Shown piece by piece: positions 50,735 to 58,457 of a DNA stretch of 64,000 nucleotides (positions are counted from its first letter, which is position 1; every line of letters begins with the position of its first letter). Source of the stretch: Clostridium sp. AM30-24 (GTDB lineage: Bacteria > Bacillota > Clostridia > Lachnospirales > Lachnospiraceae); NCBI RefSeq assembly GCF_003480435.1, contig NZ_QUJB01000003.1, positions 161,600 through 225,599 on the forward strand. Reading direction: 5' to 3'. The notes below the pieces were generated by a model. The model saw only the letters and a program-made list of their open reading frames with translations, had not been told where the DNA came from and did no database searches. The position numbers and the translations under genes were made by a program.

Positions 50735-50794
50735 GTGTCATGAGTATGACACGTACAACCGCGTAAGACGCCGGGATGCGGAACGCGCATTCCG
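50735..50794 (+). other. Two hairpins in the purA leader
   Basis: GTGTCAT/ATGACAC (50735-50741 with 50746-50752, GAGT loop) lies right at the predicted 5' end. CGGGATGCG/CGCATTCCG (50772-50780 with 50786-50794) follows. A hairpin at the extreme 5' end is a classical mRNA stabiliser. No known purine riboswitch motif is present. Confidence 0.5.
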
Positions 50795-50823
50795 TTTAAA
50801 CGTCCAAAGGAGGATATTAGAAC

Positions 50824-52104
50824 ATGGTTAGAGCAATCGTAGGCGCCAACTGGGGCGATGAGGGAAAAGGTAAGATCACAGATATGCTTGCAAAGGAATC
50901 CGACATTATTGTCCGTTTCCAGGGCGGCAGCAACGCTGGTCACACAATTATCAACAATTACGGAAAATTTGCCCTTCATCTTCTTCCGTCAGGTGTATTC
51001 TATAATCATACAACAAGCATCATCGGCAACGGCGTGGCATTAAACATCCCGTTCCTTGTAAATGAGTTAAACGACCTGACAAGCCAGGGCGTTCCGATGC
51101 CGAAGATCCTCGTGTCCGACAGAGCACAGATCTTAATGCCGTACCACATTTTATTTGATACTTATGAGGAAGCGCGTCTGGCAGGTAAGTCTTTCGGCTC
51201 CACAAAGTCCGGAATTGCTCCGTTCTATTCTGATAAATACGCAAAGATCGGTTTTCAGGTCAACGAGTTATTCGGTGATGAGAAGGAACTGATGGATAAG
51301 ATCGAAAACGTCTGCACACTGAAAAATGTGATGTTAGAGCATTTATATCATCAGCCGGCCCTTGATCCGAAGGAGATCTTCAATACACTTATGGAGTACA
51401 AGGAGATGGTCGCTCCATATGTATGCGACACATCCAAATACCTTCGCGATGCGATCAAGGCAGGAAAGAATGTCCTTTTAGAGGGCCAGCTCGGTTCCTT
51501 AAAGGATCCGGATCACGGTATCTACCCGATGGTTACATCTTCCTCCACACTGGCTGCATACGGCGCGATCGGCGCAGGCATCCCGCCGTACGAGATCAAG
51601 AACATCACAACAGTCGTTAAGGCTTACTCCAGCGCAGTCGGCGCAGGTGCGTTCGTCAGCGAGATCTTCGGTGAAGAGGCAGACGAGTTAAGACGCCGCG
51701 GCGGTGACGGCGGTGAGTTCGGTGCGACGACAGGCCGTCCGAGAAGAATGGGATGGTTCGATGCAGTCGCATCAAGATATGGCGTACAGATCCAGGGATC
51801 CACAGAGGTTGCCCTCACGGTTCTTGACGTTTTAGGATATCTTGACGAGCTTCATATCTGCGTAGGCTATGAGATCGATGGAAAGGTAACAAAAGACTTC
51901 CCGACAACTCCGGAGCTTGAGAAAGCAAAACCGGTATACAAGACTCTTCCGGGCTGGAAGTGCGAGATCCGCGGAATCAAGAACTACGAGGATCTTCCGG
52001 AGAACTGTAAGAAATATATCGAGACGATCGAGGAGGAGATCGGAGTGCCGATCACGATGGTTTCCAATGGTCCGGGAAGAGACGAGATCATTATGAGAAA
52101 GTAA
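50824..52104 (+). CDS. purA: Adenylosuccinate synthetase
   Basis: GTP-dependent enzyme that converts IMP and aspartate to adenylosuccinate, the first step to AMP. The protein is 426 residues. GANWGDEGKGKITD opens it (catalytic Asp13 and the P-loop), the switch GGSNAGHT holds the catalytic His, and later GEEADELRRRGGDGGEFGATTGRPRR (here in pieces) is the aspartate loop. AAAGGAGG precedes the ATG. It ends at a strong terminator. Confidence 0.98.
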   Translation: MVRAIVGANWGDEGKGKITDMLAKESDIIVRFQGGSNAGHTIINNYGKFALHLLPSGVFYNHTTSIIGNGVALNIPFLVNELNDLTSQGVPMPKILVSDRAQILMPYHILFDTYEEARLAGKSFGSTKSGIAPFYSDKYAKIGFQVNELFGDEKELMDKIENVCTLKNVMLEHLYHQPALDPKEIFNTLMEYKEMVAPYVCDTSKYLRDAIKAGKNVLLEGQLGSLKDPDHGIYPMVTSSSTLAAYGAIGAGIPPYEIKNITTVVKAYSSAVGAGAFVSEIFGEEADELRRRGGDGGEFGATTGRPRRMGWFDAVASRYGVQIQGSTEVALTVLDVLGYLDELHICVGYEIDGKVTKDFPTTPELEKAKPVYKTLPGWKCEIRGIKNYEDLPENCKKYIETIEEEIGVPITMVSNGPGRDEIIMRK

Positions 52105-52197
52105 TCCGGGATGCGTCGGCCGCAGATGATCTTTGAGGGGACAATGTTCGGAATTGTTTTTTCCCGATAGATAGTTTGAAAACGCGAAAAATATAGA

Positions 52198-52245
52198 AAG
52201 ACGAAAGGTTCCTGTAAGAGATGACAAAACCTTTCGTCTTTTTTC
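52198..52245 (+). terminator. purA terminator
   Basis: AAGACGAAAGGTT (52198-52210) pairs perfectly with AACCTTTCGTCTT (52228-52240), 13 bp, followed by TTTT. Confidence 0.88.
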
Positions 52246-52286
52246 TTAAGTTTTCATGAATCCCGCCCTTTCCCAGTTCTTAGCGC

Positions 52287-52315
52287 TTGCGTTATCGTGA
52301 AAATCCCTGTATAAT
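52287..52315 (+). promoter_or_regulatory. Promoter of the secreted YG-repeat protein
   Basis: TTGCGT (52287-52292), 17-base spacer, perfect TATAAT (52310-52315). Confidence 0.7.
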
Positions 52316-52355
52316 GACGTTAGCAGATAAAAATCCATGAAGGAGTGGTGCTCAA

Positions 52356-53162
52356 ATGAAATTAAAGAAAATTATGCTTATGACAGCTATGGCTGCAGCA
52401 ATCGGTAGTGTAAATATGGTATCGGCTCTCGCTGATGAGACAGCAACAGGTGAGACAAAGTTTGGCTGGGAATGCGACGCAAATAATAACTGGCGTTACT
52501 ACAATGCAGATGGAAATCTGGCAACCGGCTGGATCAAAGCAGAAGAGGGCGACGGACGCGGAAATGCGGTATGGTATTATATCGATCCGACTTCTCAGAT
52601 CATGGTCTCCAACGTAACAAGAAATATTGGTGGCGTGGATTATACATTTAATGAGGATGGAAGCTGGGTCGAGCCGGCGGTGACAGCACCGAAGGGACAT
52701 ATCACGGGTGGAAGATATTATAATACATGGTCGAATCTCTGTGTTCCGCAGATTATTGGATCAACTGAGACCAAAGATGATGTTGCGGAAGACTTTATCG
52801 GAAGTGAGTATGCACCGGTAGGAAACCCGTACCGCACACAGGATCTTTGTATGGATACAGATTTCGGTAGTTTAGAAGTCTTTTATCTTGATATGAAGAA
52901 TAAGCCGGATATGGATGCACAGACCTTTGCCAATACATTTGCAGGAATCCAGAAGAGCCAGAAGGGTCAGGCAACTCAGGCGGTAACGGTTACAGTTGCA
53001 AATCAGGAATACTCTAAAGTTACAGTAACCGGCAAGAAGAATACAGATGCATATTACTGCCGGAAGCAGGGTGGATATATGGTTGTTATCTATACCTCTG
53101 GCAGAACAAAAAATGCAGCAGCTCTTGAGAGTGTTGTTATGAACATGACAACTGCACAGTAA
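52356..53162 (+). CDS. Secreted protein with cell-wall-binding (YG/CW) repeats
   Basis: A 268-residue secreted protein. A signal peptide (about 1-27, cut after ALA) is followed by about two to three CW-type repeats (WRYYNADGNLATGWIK; WYYIDPTSQIMVSN; DYTFNEDGSW), then a domain of about 150 residues that I do not recognise, with segments GGRYYNTWSNLCVPQ and a Val/Thr-rich beta end. The repeats should hold it to the cell wall or to teichoic or glucan polymers. It is a single gene with its own promoter and terminator. Confidence 0.8.
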   Translation: MKLKKIMLMTAMAAAIGSVNMVSALADETATGETKFGWECDANNNWRYYNADGNLATGWIKAEEGDGRGNAVWYYIDPTSQIMVSNVTRNIGGVDYTFNEDGSWVEPAVTAPKGHITGGRYYNTWSNLCVPQIIGSTETKDDVAEDFIGSEYAPVGNPYRTQDLCMDTDFGSLEVFYLDMKNKPDMDAQTFANTFAGIQKSQKGQATQAVTVTVANQEYSKVTVTGKKNTDAYYCRKQGGYMVVIYTSGRTKNAAALESVVMNMTTAQ

Positions 53163-53188
53163 ACAGAACAAACGCACGATTATACGAT

Positions 53189-53220
53189 GCCCCCCGGGTC
53201 TTACGACCCCGGGGGCTTTT
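53189..53220 (+). terminator. Terminator after the YG-repeat protein
   Basis: GCCCCCCGGGTC (53189-53200) pairs with GACCCCGGGGGC (53205-53216), one C-C mismatch, TTAC loop, then TTTT. Confidence 0.85.
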
Positions 53221-53291
53221 CGATTGTCATATCCGCGAAAATCGTAACCCAAATGCAGGTCTGCCGCATAAAATAATCGGAAGGAATCTGT

Positions 53292-55061
53292 TTGACAGAG
53301 CCAATGCGGAAATCTGAATCAGACAGAAAAAATGGATGTGGTGCAGCAGGAATGGAAGATCAGAAGGCGGAAAATTTATTAAATCTGGCACTTTCTGTTC
53401 CGGAGGAGATGAGGGAGCGGACAGAAGAACTGAAGGTGGGGTATGACAGGGCAGGACGGACCTGGGAGATTATCGTGAAATACCATGGGGATCTGGAAAA
53501 TGCTTTAAAGGCAGGATTCCCGGATGCTCTCGGAACGTATCTTTTAAACAGCTTTGCGATCCTTAGGGTTCCGGAAAAAGATGTGCCGGGAGTAATCGCG
53601 CTCTCTGAAATCGAATATGCGGAAAAACCAAAGAGACTGTTTTTTGCCCTGAATAAGGCAAAGACAGCCTCCTGTTTTCTTCCGGTGCAGACACAAAAGG
53701 GTGGGCTTACGGGAAAAGGCGTTCTGGTGGCGGTGATCGATTCGGGAATCGATATTTTTCATGAAGATTTCCGAACGGAGAACGGGACTACGAGGATCCT
53801 CTGTCTGGCGGATCAGATCACCGGAAAAATATACGAAAGGCAGGAGATCAATGAGCTTCTTGCAGGAGAGTCTGGGGCAGATGGGAACGGAAGAATTTCT
53901 ATAGATACCAGCGGTCATGGAACGGCGGTGGCAGGAATTGCCGCAGGAAATGGACGAATGAGTGGTGGATTGTACCGCGGTGCGGCATATGAGAGCGATC
54001 TGATCATCGTCCGCCTCGGAATACCGGATGCGGAGGGATTTCCACGAACCACGGAGCTTATGCGGGGGATGGATTTTGTGGTGCGGAGAGCGCTGGAACT
54101 GGGGCGTGCCATGGCAGTGAATCTAAGCTTTGGGAATACATATGGTTCCCATGACGGCGGCGGACTTTTAGAGCGGTATCTCGATTCCCTGACGCAGATG
54201 GGACCGTTTGTCTTTGTGACCGGATCCGGAAACGAGGGAGATTCCGGAGGACACGCGAGGCCGGTGGTCTCACCGAGAATGATCACGGAGATCCGGCTCT
54301 CCGTTGGGAGATATGAGACTGGGTTTGGGGTGCAGATCTGGAAGAATTATGAAGATGGGATGCGGATCTTTCTGCGGGATCCCTCAGGCAGTACAGAAAT
54401 CGAACTTGTTCCGGCGCTGGGAGCGGAGAGGATCCGGGTCAGGGAAACGGAGCTCTTACTCTACTATGGCGAACCGTCCCCGTTTAATGCGGCGCAGGAG
54501 ATCTATATGGAGTTTGTACCGGAAGGGATGTATGTAGAGAGCGGGATCTGGACATTCCGTTTCCTTGGGACGGGAGCCGAGGAGACAACGGCAGATCTCT
54601 GGCTTCCTTCTGCTGCGGCGCTCGGGCGGGATACGGCATTTTTAGAACCATCACCGGATACAACGCTGACGATCCCATCTACGGCGTTTCGTCCGGTCAC
54701 GGTGGGGGCCTATGACAGCCGGACCGGAATTTATGCCCCGTTTTCCGGACGAGGGGACACCAGAATCTGTCAGTTACAGAAACCGGATCTTGCCGCCCCG
54801 GGAGTGGGGATCATGGCACCGGACCGGGACGGAGGCTATTCTTCTGTCACAGGAACCTCCTTTGCCGCCCCTCTTGTCACGGGGGCTGCGGCGCTTCTTC
54901 TGGAATGGGGGATCGTGAAAGGGAATGATCCATATCTGTATGGAGAAAAAGTGAAGGCGTACTTAAGAAAGGGAGCGAGGAGGCTTCCATCTGAGCAGAG
55001 TTATCCGAATCCAAGGCTGGGTTACGGGGCGCTCTGTGTGTCAGAGAGCCTGCCGGAATAA
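53292..55061 (+). CDS. S8 subtilisin-like serine protease, clostridial Csp type
   Basis: A 589-residue subtilase with full catalytic triad: Asp150 (VAVIDSGID), His209 (SGHGTAVAG) and Ser523 (TGTSFAAP). There is a prodomain-like N-terminus (about 30-115) and no signal peptide. A beta-rich insertion of about 130 residues between His and Ser (about 330-460) is the jelly-roll seen in Csp germination proteases. It may act in the spore or cytoplasm, but no germination partner gene (sleC) is near. TTG 53292 fits the AAGGA site better than ATG 53304. Confidence 0.87.
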   Translation: MTEPMRKSESDRKNGCGAAGMEDQKAENLLNLALSVPEEMRERTEELKVGYDRAGRTWEIIVKYHGDLENALKAGFPDALGTYLLNSFAILRVPEKDVPGVIALSEIEYAEKPKRLFFALNKAKTASCFLPVQTQKGGLTGKGVLVAVIDSGIDIFHEDFRTENGTTRILCLADQITGKIYERQEINELLAGESGADGNGRISIDTSGHGTAVAGIAAGNGRMSGGLYRGAAYESDLIIVRLGIPDAEGFPRTTELMRGMDFVVRRALELGRAMAVNLSFGNTYGSHDGGGLLERYLDSLTQMGPFVFVTGSGNEGDSGGHARPVVSPRMITEIRLSVGRYETGFGVQIWKNYEDGMRIFLRDPSGSTEIELVPALGAERIRVRETELLLYYGEPSPFNAAQEIYMEFVPEGMYVESGIWTFRFLGTGAEETTADLWLPSAAALGRDTAFLEPSPDTTLTIPSTAFRPVTVGAYDSRTGIYAPFSGRGDTRICQLQKPDLAAPGVGIMAPDRDGGYSSVTGTSFAAPLVTGAAALLLEWGIVKGNDPYLYGEKVKAYLRKGARRLPSEQSYPNPRLGYGALCVSESLPE

Positions 55062-55293
55062 AATTTTTCTTGAAAATATCTGATAATAGATATAAAATGA
55101 AAATATATACAAAATTGCGGGCGAAGATCTTGAAAAATACAGCACAAATCTGCTGTTGCTCACTCCCTAAAAGAGATGGGAGTCTTCTCGACTGAGATAA
55201 AAATCCAGATGGAGATCAGAATTTACACAGAGACCCTGGGAAGCTGAAAGGAACCCTGACTGTTGAAAATTAAGTGAAAGAGAGGAACATGCT

Positions 55294-56832
55294 ATGGAAG
55301 TGTTGTTTCAGGCTGTAAATGCCATATGCGGAAAGATCCAGATCATCTCGAACCTGTTCTGGGATTTTCCAACGAATTTTGAGTGGTACGGAAAGATCCC
55401 GATCCTTGGAAATTTCAGCCTTGCAATCATTCTTTTGGTGGGGACAGGAATCTATTTTACCTTCCGGCTCCGCTTTATCCAGGTGCGGAAATTCCGCTAC
55501 GGGCTTCACGTCCTGATGAGACAGAAGAGCGGCGGCACGGGAATTTCTTCCCTCACATCCTTTCTCCTGTCAACAGCGATGCGTGTCGGACCCGGAAATA
55601 TCTTAGGCGTTACCGGTGCAATTTCCACCGGAGGCCCGGGCGCTCTTTTCTGGATGTGGGTCTCCTCGTTTTTCGGAATGGCAACAGCCTTCGTGGAGGC
55701 GACGCTCTCCCAGATATTTAAGGAAAGAAAAAATGACGAGTATGTGGGCGGACTGCCGTTTTACGGAAGAAGACTTTTGAAGAACGCGGCGTGGGCCGGA
55801 GCGGCACTCAGCGTTCTCTATATCATCTACGCTTTTCTCTGCTTCCCGGCTCAGGGATTTAATACGATCTCCGCGGTTGGCGCCATCGCGGGTGTATTTA
55901 CGGGGAACGTCATTGAGACAAATTCTCCCCTGTACTGGATCTCTTTCGCAGCTCTCATCGCGGCGACAGCGGTCATCAGCTTCGGCGGCATCAGGAAGGT
56001 CACAAAGGTCACGGACCTTTTAGTTCCGGTTATGGCAGTGATCTATATCCTGACGGTTCTCCTTCTCATCGGATTCAACCTTCCGCGGATCCCGTGGTTC
56101 TTCGCTGCAGTCTTCTCTGAGGCATTTCGTCCGGAAGCAGTCTTTGGAGGCACGTTCGGTGTCGCTTTGAGTCAGGGAATCAAGAGAGGACTGATGTCAA
56201 ACGAGGCCGGACAGGGAACCATCACCATGCCGGCAGCGGCGGCGGACGCAGGTCATCCATGTGATCAGGGCTGTGTTCAGGCACTTGGTGTATTTTTAGA
56301 TACCATCGTGATCTGTACCCTGACAGGATTTGTGGTTGTCATGGGAAGAGTCTGGCTCACGGAGGACAGCGCCACTTGGTTTGAACTCGGAAAGCTTGAC
56401 AGATTTCTGGCATCCTGCGGTGCCCTTACAGGAAACGGTGTGATCTATCATTTCGTCACGATGCTCGTCAGCGTTTGCTTCGGTCTGTTCGCCTTTACCT
56501 GTCTTTTAGGCTTTTTGTCATTTACGGAAATGTGCGCGAACAGGATCTCCACAAGACCTGCGTTTATCAATATGATCCGCGTCCTCTGCCTGATCGTCAT
56601 TTCCTTCGGCGTTATCACAAACATCGCCGGAATGGATCTGAGCGCCCTGTGGGATCTCAGTGATTTCGCGAATATCCTTATGGTATACTGCAACCTTCCG
56701 CTGCAGTACATCGGTTTCCGGTATGTGCTCCGGGCATGGGAACACTTTGAGAAGAACGATGGAACCGCGTTCACTTCGAAGATCGCAGGAATCGATGTTC
56801 CCGTGTGGGATGAACGGGCAAAGATCAAGTAA
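55294..56832 (+). CDS. Sodium:alanine/glycine symporter (AGCS family)
   Basis: Membrane carrier of 512 residues with about eleven hydrophobic segments. AGCS signatures are visible: GGTGISSLTSFLLSTAMRVGPGNILGV-type loop near residue 80-105, GVALSQGIKRGLMSNEAGQGT, and MPAAAADAGHPCDQGCVQALGVF. It takes up alanine or glycine with Na+. It could draw on the sodium gradient built by the glutaconyl-CoA decarboxylase pump. It begins 232 bp after the protease gene; that gap holds only a short GGGAG hairpin near 55170. Confidence 0.93.
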   Translation: MEVLFQAVNAICGKIQIISNLFWDFPTNFEWYGKIPILGNFSLAIILLVGTGIYFTFRLRFIQVRKFRYGLHVLMRQKSGGTGISSLTSFLLSTAMRVGPGNILGVTGAISTGGPGALFWMWVSSFFGMATAFVEATLSQIFKERKNDEYVGGLPFYGRRLLKNAAWAGAALSVLYIIYAFLCFPAQGFNTISAVGAIAGVFTGNVIETNSPLYWISFAALIAATAVISFGGIRKVTKVTDLLVPVMAVIYILTVLLLIGFNLPRIPWFFAAVFSEAFRPEAVFGGTFGVALSQGIKRGLMSNEAGQGTITMPAAAADAGHPCDQGCVQALGVFLDTIVICTLTGFVVVMGRVWLTEDSATWFELGKLDRFLASCGALTGNGVIYHFVTMLVSVCFGLFAFTCLLGFLSFTEMCANRISTRPAFINMIRVLCLIVISFGVITNIAGMDLSALWDLSDFANILMVYCNLPLQYIGFRYVLRAWEHFEKNDGTAFTSKIAGIDVPVWDERAKIK

Positions 56833-56837
56833 AAAAG

Positions 56838-56883
56838 AATGCCGTCCGACGTATCTGAAAAAGAAACGTCAGGCGGCATTTTT
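56838..56883. terminator. Bidirectional terminator between symporter and TetR gene
   Basis: Bases 56838-56852 pair with 56866-56880 (15 bp with one mismatch and one G-U), then TTT. A-runs on the left make it work for the convergent tetR as well. Confidence 0.8.
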
Positions 56884-57469
56884 AATCTTTCTCCCAGAAA
56901 TCACGAAGAGCAAAGAGGCAGACACTGTCAACAAAGGTTTCGGCGTCGTATTCGTCAGCCAGCTCCAGATAAGATCTTAGCGTTGTGAGGTAAAAGCTTG
57001 ACATGAACGAAACATAGAGAGGAAGCGGGATCTTTAAACGGAATCCCTGTATCTCTCCCTGCCAGCCTCCCTCGGTGAGGATCTTTGCCAGATCCTCCTG
57101 GATCGTAAACATCAGGGAACCGTTCTTATTTGTCTGATAGATGTTCCGGTATTGGGAAAGATTTTCATTTACCTGATCGATCAGATATTTTAAGAACACC
57201 CGGAGAGAATCAATATTTTTAAAGTAAATCAGGTCCCCTACGGGCCGGAGACCCTCGATATACATCTTTACGCAGTAGTGAAGCAGGTCGTATTTATCCT
57301 CAAAATACCGGTAGAACGTGGAACGGGAGACCATGGAGACCCGGCAGATATCGGTGAGGGAGATCTTCTCGAACGGAATTTCCGCAAGCAGATCCAGGAG
57401 CGCCTTCATTAAAAGAAGGTAGGTTCTGCGGACGGAGACATGCTCCTCCTGAATCGGTAATCTTAACAT
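56882..57469 (-). CDS. TetR/AcrR family transcriptional regulator
   Basis: A 195-residue repressor. The N-terminal helix-turn-helix is ISLTDICRVSMVSRSTFYRYFEDKYDLLHYC in pieces at about residues 35-65, followed by an all-helical ligand domain. I choose ATG 57469 (a GGAG site 11 bases upstream); eight more codons to 57493 are possible. It is transcribed away from the MMPL operon, with a large inverted repeat between, so it probably represses itself and that operon. Confidence 0.9.
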   Translation of the reverse strand: MLRLPIQEEHVSVRRTYLLLMKALLDLLAEIPFEKISLTDICRVSMVSRSTFYRYFEDKYDLLHYCVKMYIEGLRPVGDLIYFKNIDSLRVFLKYLIDQVNENLSQYRNIYQTNKNGSLMFTIQEDLAKILTEGGWQGEIQGFRLKIPLPLYVSFMSSFYLTTLRSYLELADEYDAETFVDSVCLFALRDFWEKD

Positions 57470-57494
57470 AAAACACAAAACTCCTATATCCATT

Positions 57495-57531
57495 CCAAAT
57501 TGGACAAAATCAGATATTTTGTCTCATTTGG
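57495..57531. promoter_or_regulatory. 37-bp inverted repeat, likely TetR operator
   Basis: CCAAAT (57495-57500) mirrors ATTTGG (57526-57531), and inside it ACAAAAT (57504-57510) mirrors ATTTTGT (57516-57522), with CAGAT in the centre. Two nested pairs on one dyad axis are what one expects for a site bound by one or two TetR dimers. It lies 26 bp upstream of the predicted tetR start codon and just upstream of the operon promoter. Confidence 0.75.
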
Positions 57532-57553
57532 TACATTTTTCAAAAACTGGTTC

Positions 57554-57582
57554 TTGAGTATTTTAACATAAACGTAGATAAT
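57554..57582 (+). promoter_or_regulatory. Promoter of the MMPL operon
   Basis: TTGAGT (57554-57559), 17-base spacer, GATAAT (57577-57582), 23 bp downstream of the operator. Confidence 0.55.
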
Positions 57583-57624
57583 ATTGCAAGTAAAAAAGGA
57601 ATGAAAAAGGCGGAGGCGATCAGA

Positions 57625-58377
57625 ATGATCCGAAGGAAAGAAATACGAAAACTGGCAGCGGTCCTCTGCATGGTCACGGGGCTTGCAGCGGTTCCCGCGT
57701 ATGCGGCGGTTCCGGAGACTCTGGGAGCGGTACCGGGATGGAATCAGATTTCCGGAAAGTGGTACTACCTCATGGGAAACGGCATCTGGAGCACTGATTT
57801 TATAGAAGACGAAACTACCTGTTACACGTTTGCAGAAGATGGAAGCTTATCCTACGCAAGGAAAACTCCGAACACACGGGGCGGAGCGTATCCGGTATAC
57901 GTACTGGATGAGAAGGAACAGGAACTCTTTGATGAGATGAATGAGGAGAAGAGTGACCTGTTTTTTGACGTTTATCCGGAAGCGGAAGATGACTATGACA
58001 ACGGAGATGTGGAATTCTATGACGGATGTGCCACTTTCGTTTTAGATATGAAGCTCTGTGATGTGGCGGGGGCGAGACTTTCCTCCGCTATGGAGAAGGG
58101 ATATTCGAAGAATAAACAGGAGATCCCGGGCGAGGGCAGTGTGAGCGATTACATAAAGACGGTACTCCCGGAGAGAAAGAGTGCTGTGTTTTTTGAGATG
58201 TACCTCTGGGGACCGGAAGAGTCCTATGATCCTTATTGTTCAGTAGAGAACCGGATGCAGGAAAAGTTTAACAGAAAAGACGATAAAAAATATTCTCTGG
58301 AGTATTACCGCAGAATGGGCATTGCCCATGAAAAACGTGATGGGAAAGACTACTACATGGTGGTTCTGGAGCGGTAA
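57625..58377 (+). CDS. Secreted protein, first gene of the MMPL operon
   Basis: A 250-residue exported protein. A signal peptide (about 1-28, ending AYAA) leads to one or two degenerate CW-type repeats (GWNQISGKWYYLMGNGIWS), then an acidic domain of about 180 residues with many Asp/Glu/Tyr, not recognised. I prefer ATG 57625, nine bases after GGAGG; ATG 57601 has a ribosome site that touches it. It may be exported cargo or an accessory of the MMPL transporter encoded 80 bp downstream. Confidence 0.7.
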   Translation: MIRRKEIRKLAAVLCMVTGLAAVPAYAAVPETLGAVPGWNQISGKWYYLMGNGIWSTDFIEDETTCYTFAEDGSLSYARKTPNTRGGAYPVYVLDEKEQELFDEMNEEKSDLFFDVYPEAEDDYDNGDVEFYDGCATFVLDMKLCDVAGARLSSAMEKGYSKNKQEIPGEGSVSDYIKTVLPERKSAVFFEMYLWGPEESYDPYCSVENRMQEKFNRKDDKKYSLEYYRRMGIAHEKRDGKDYYMVVLER

Positions 58378-58457
58378 GATAGCGCTGGTTTTTGCGTGAA
58401 TTACGAAGAGCAGCAGGAAAATGACCTGCGTGGGCAGGGAATATAAGGAGAGGAAAC

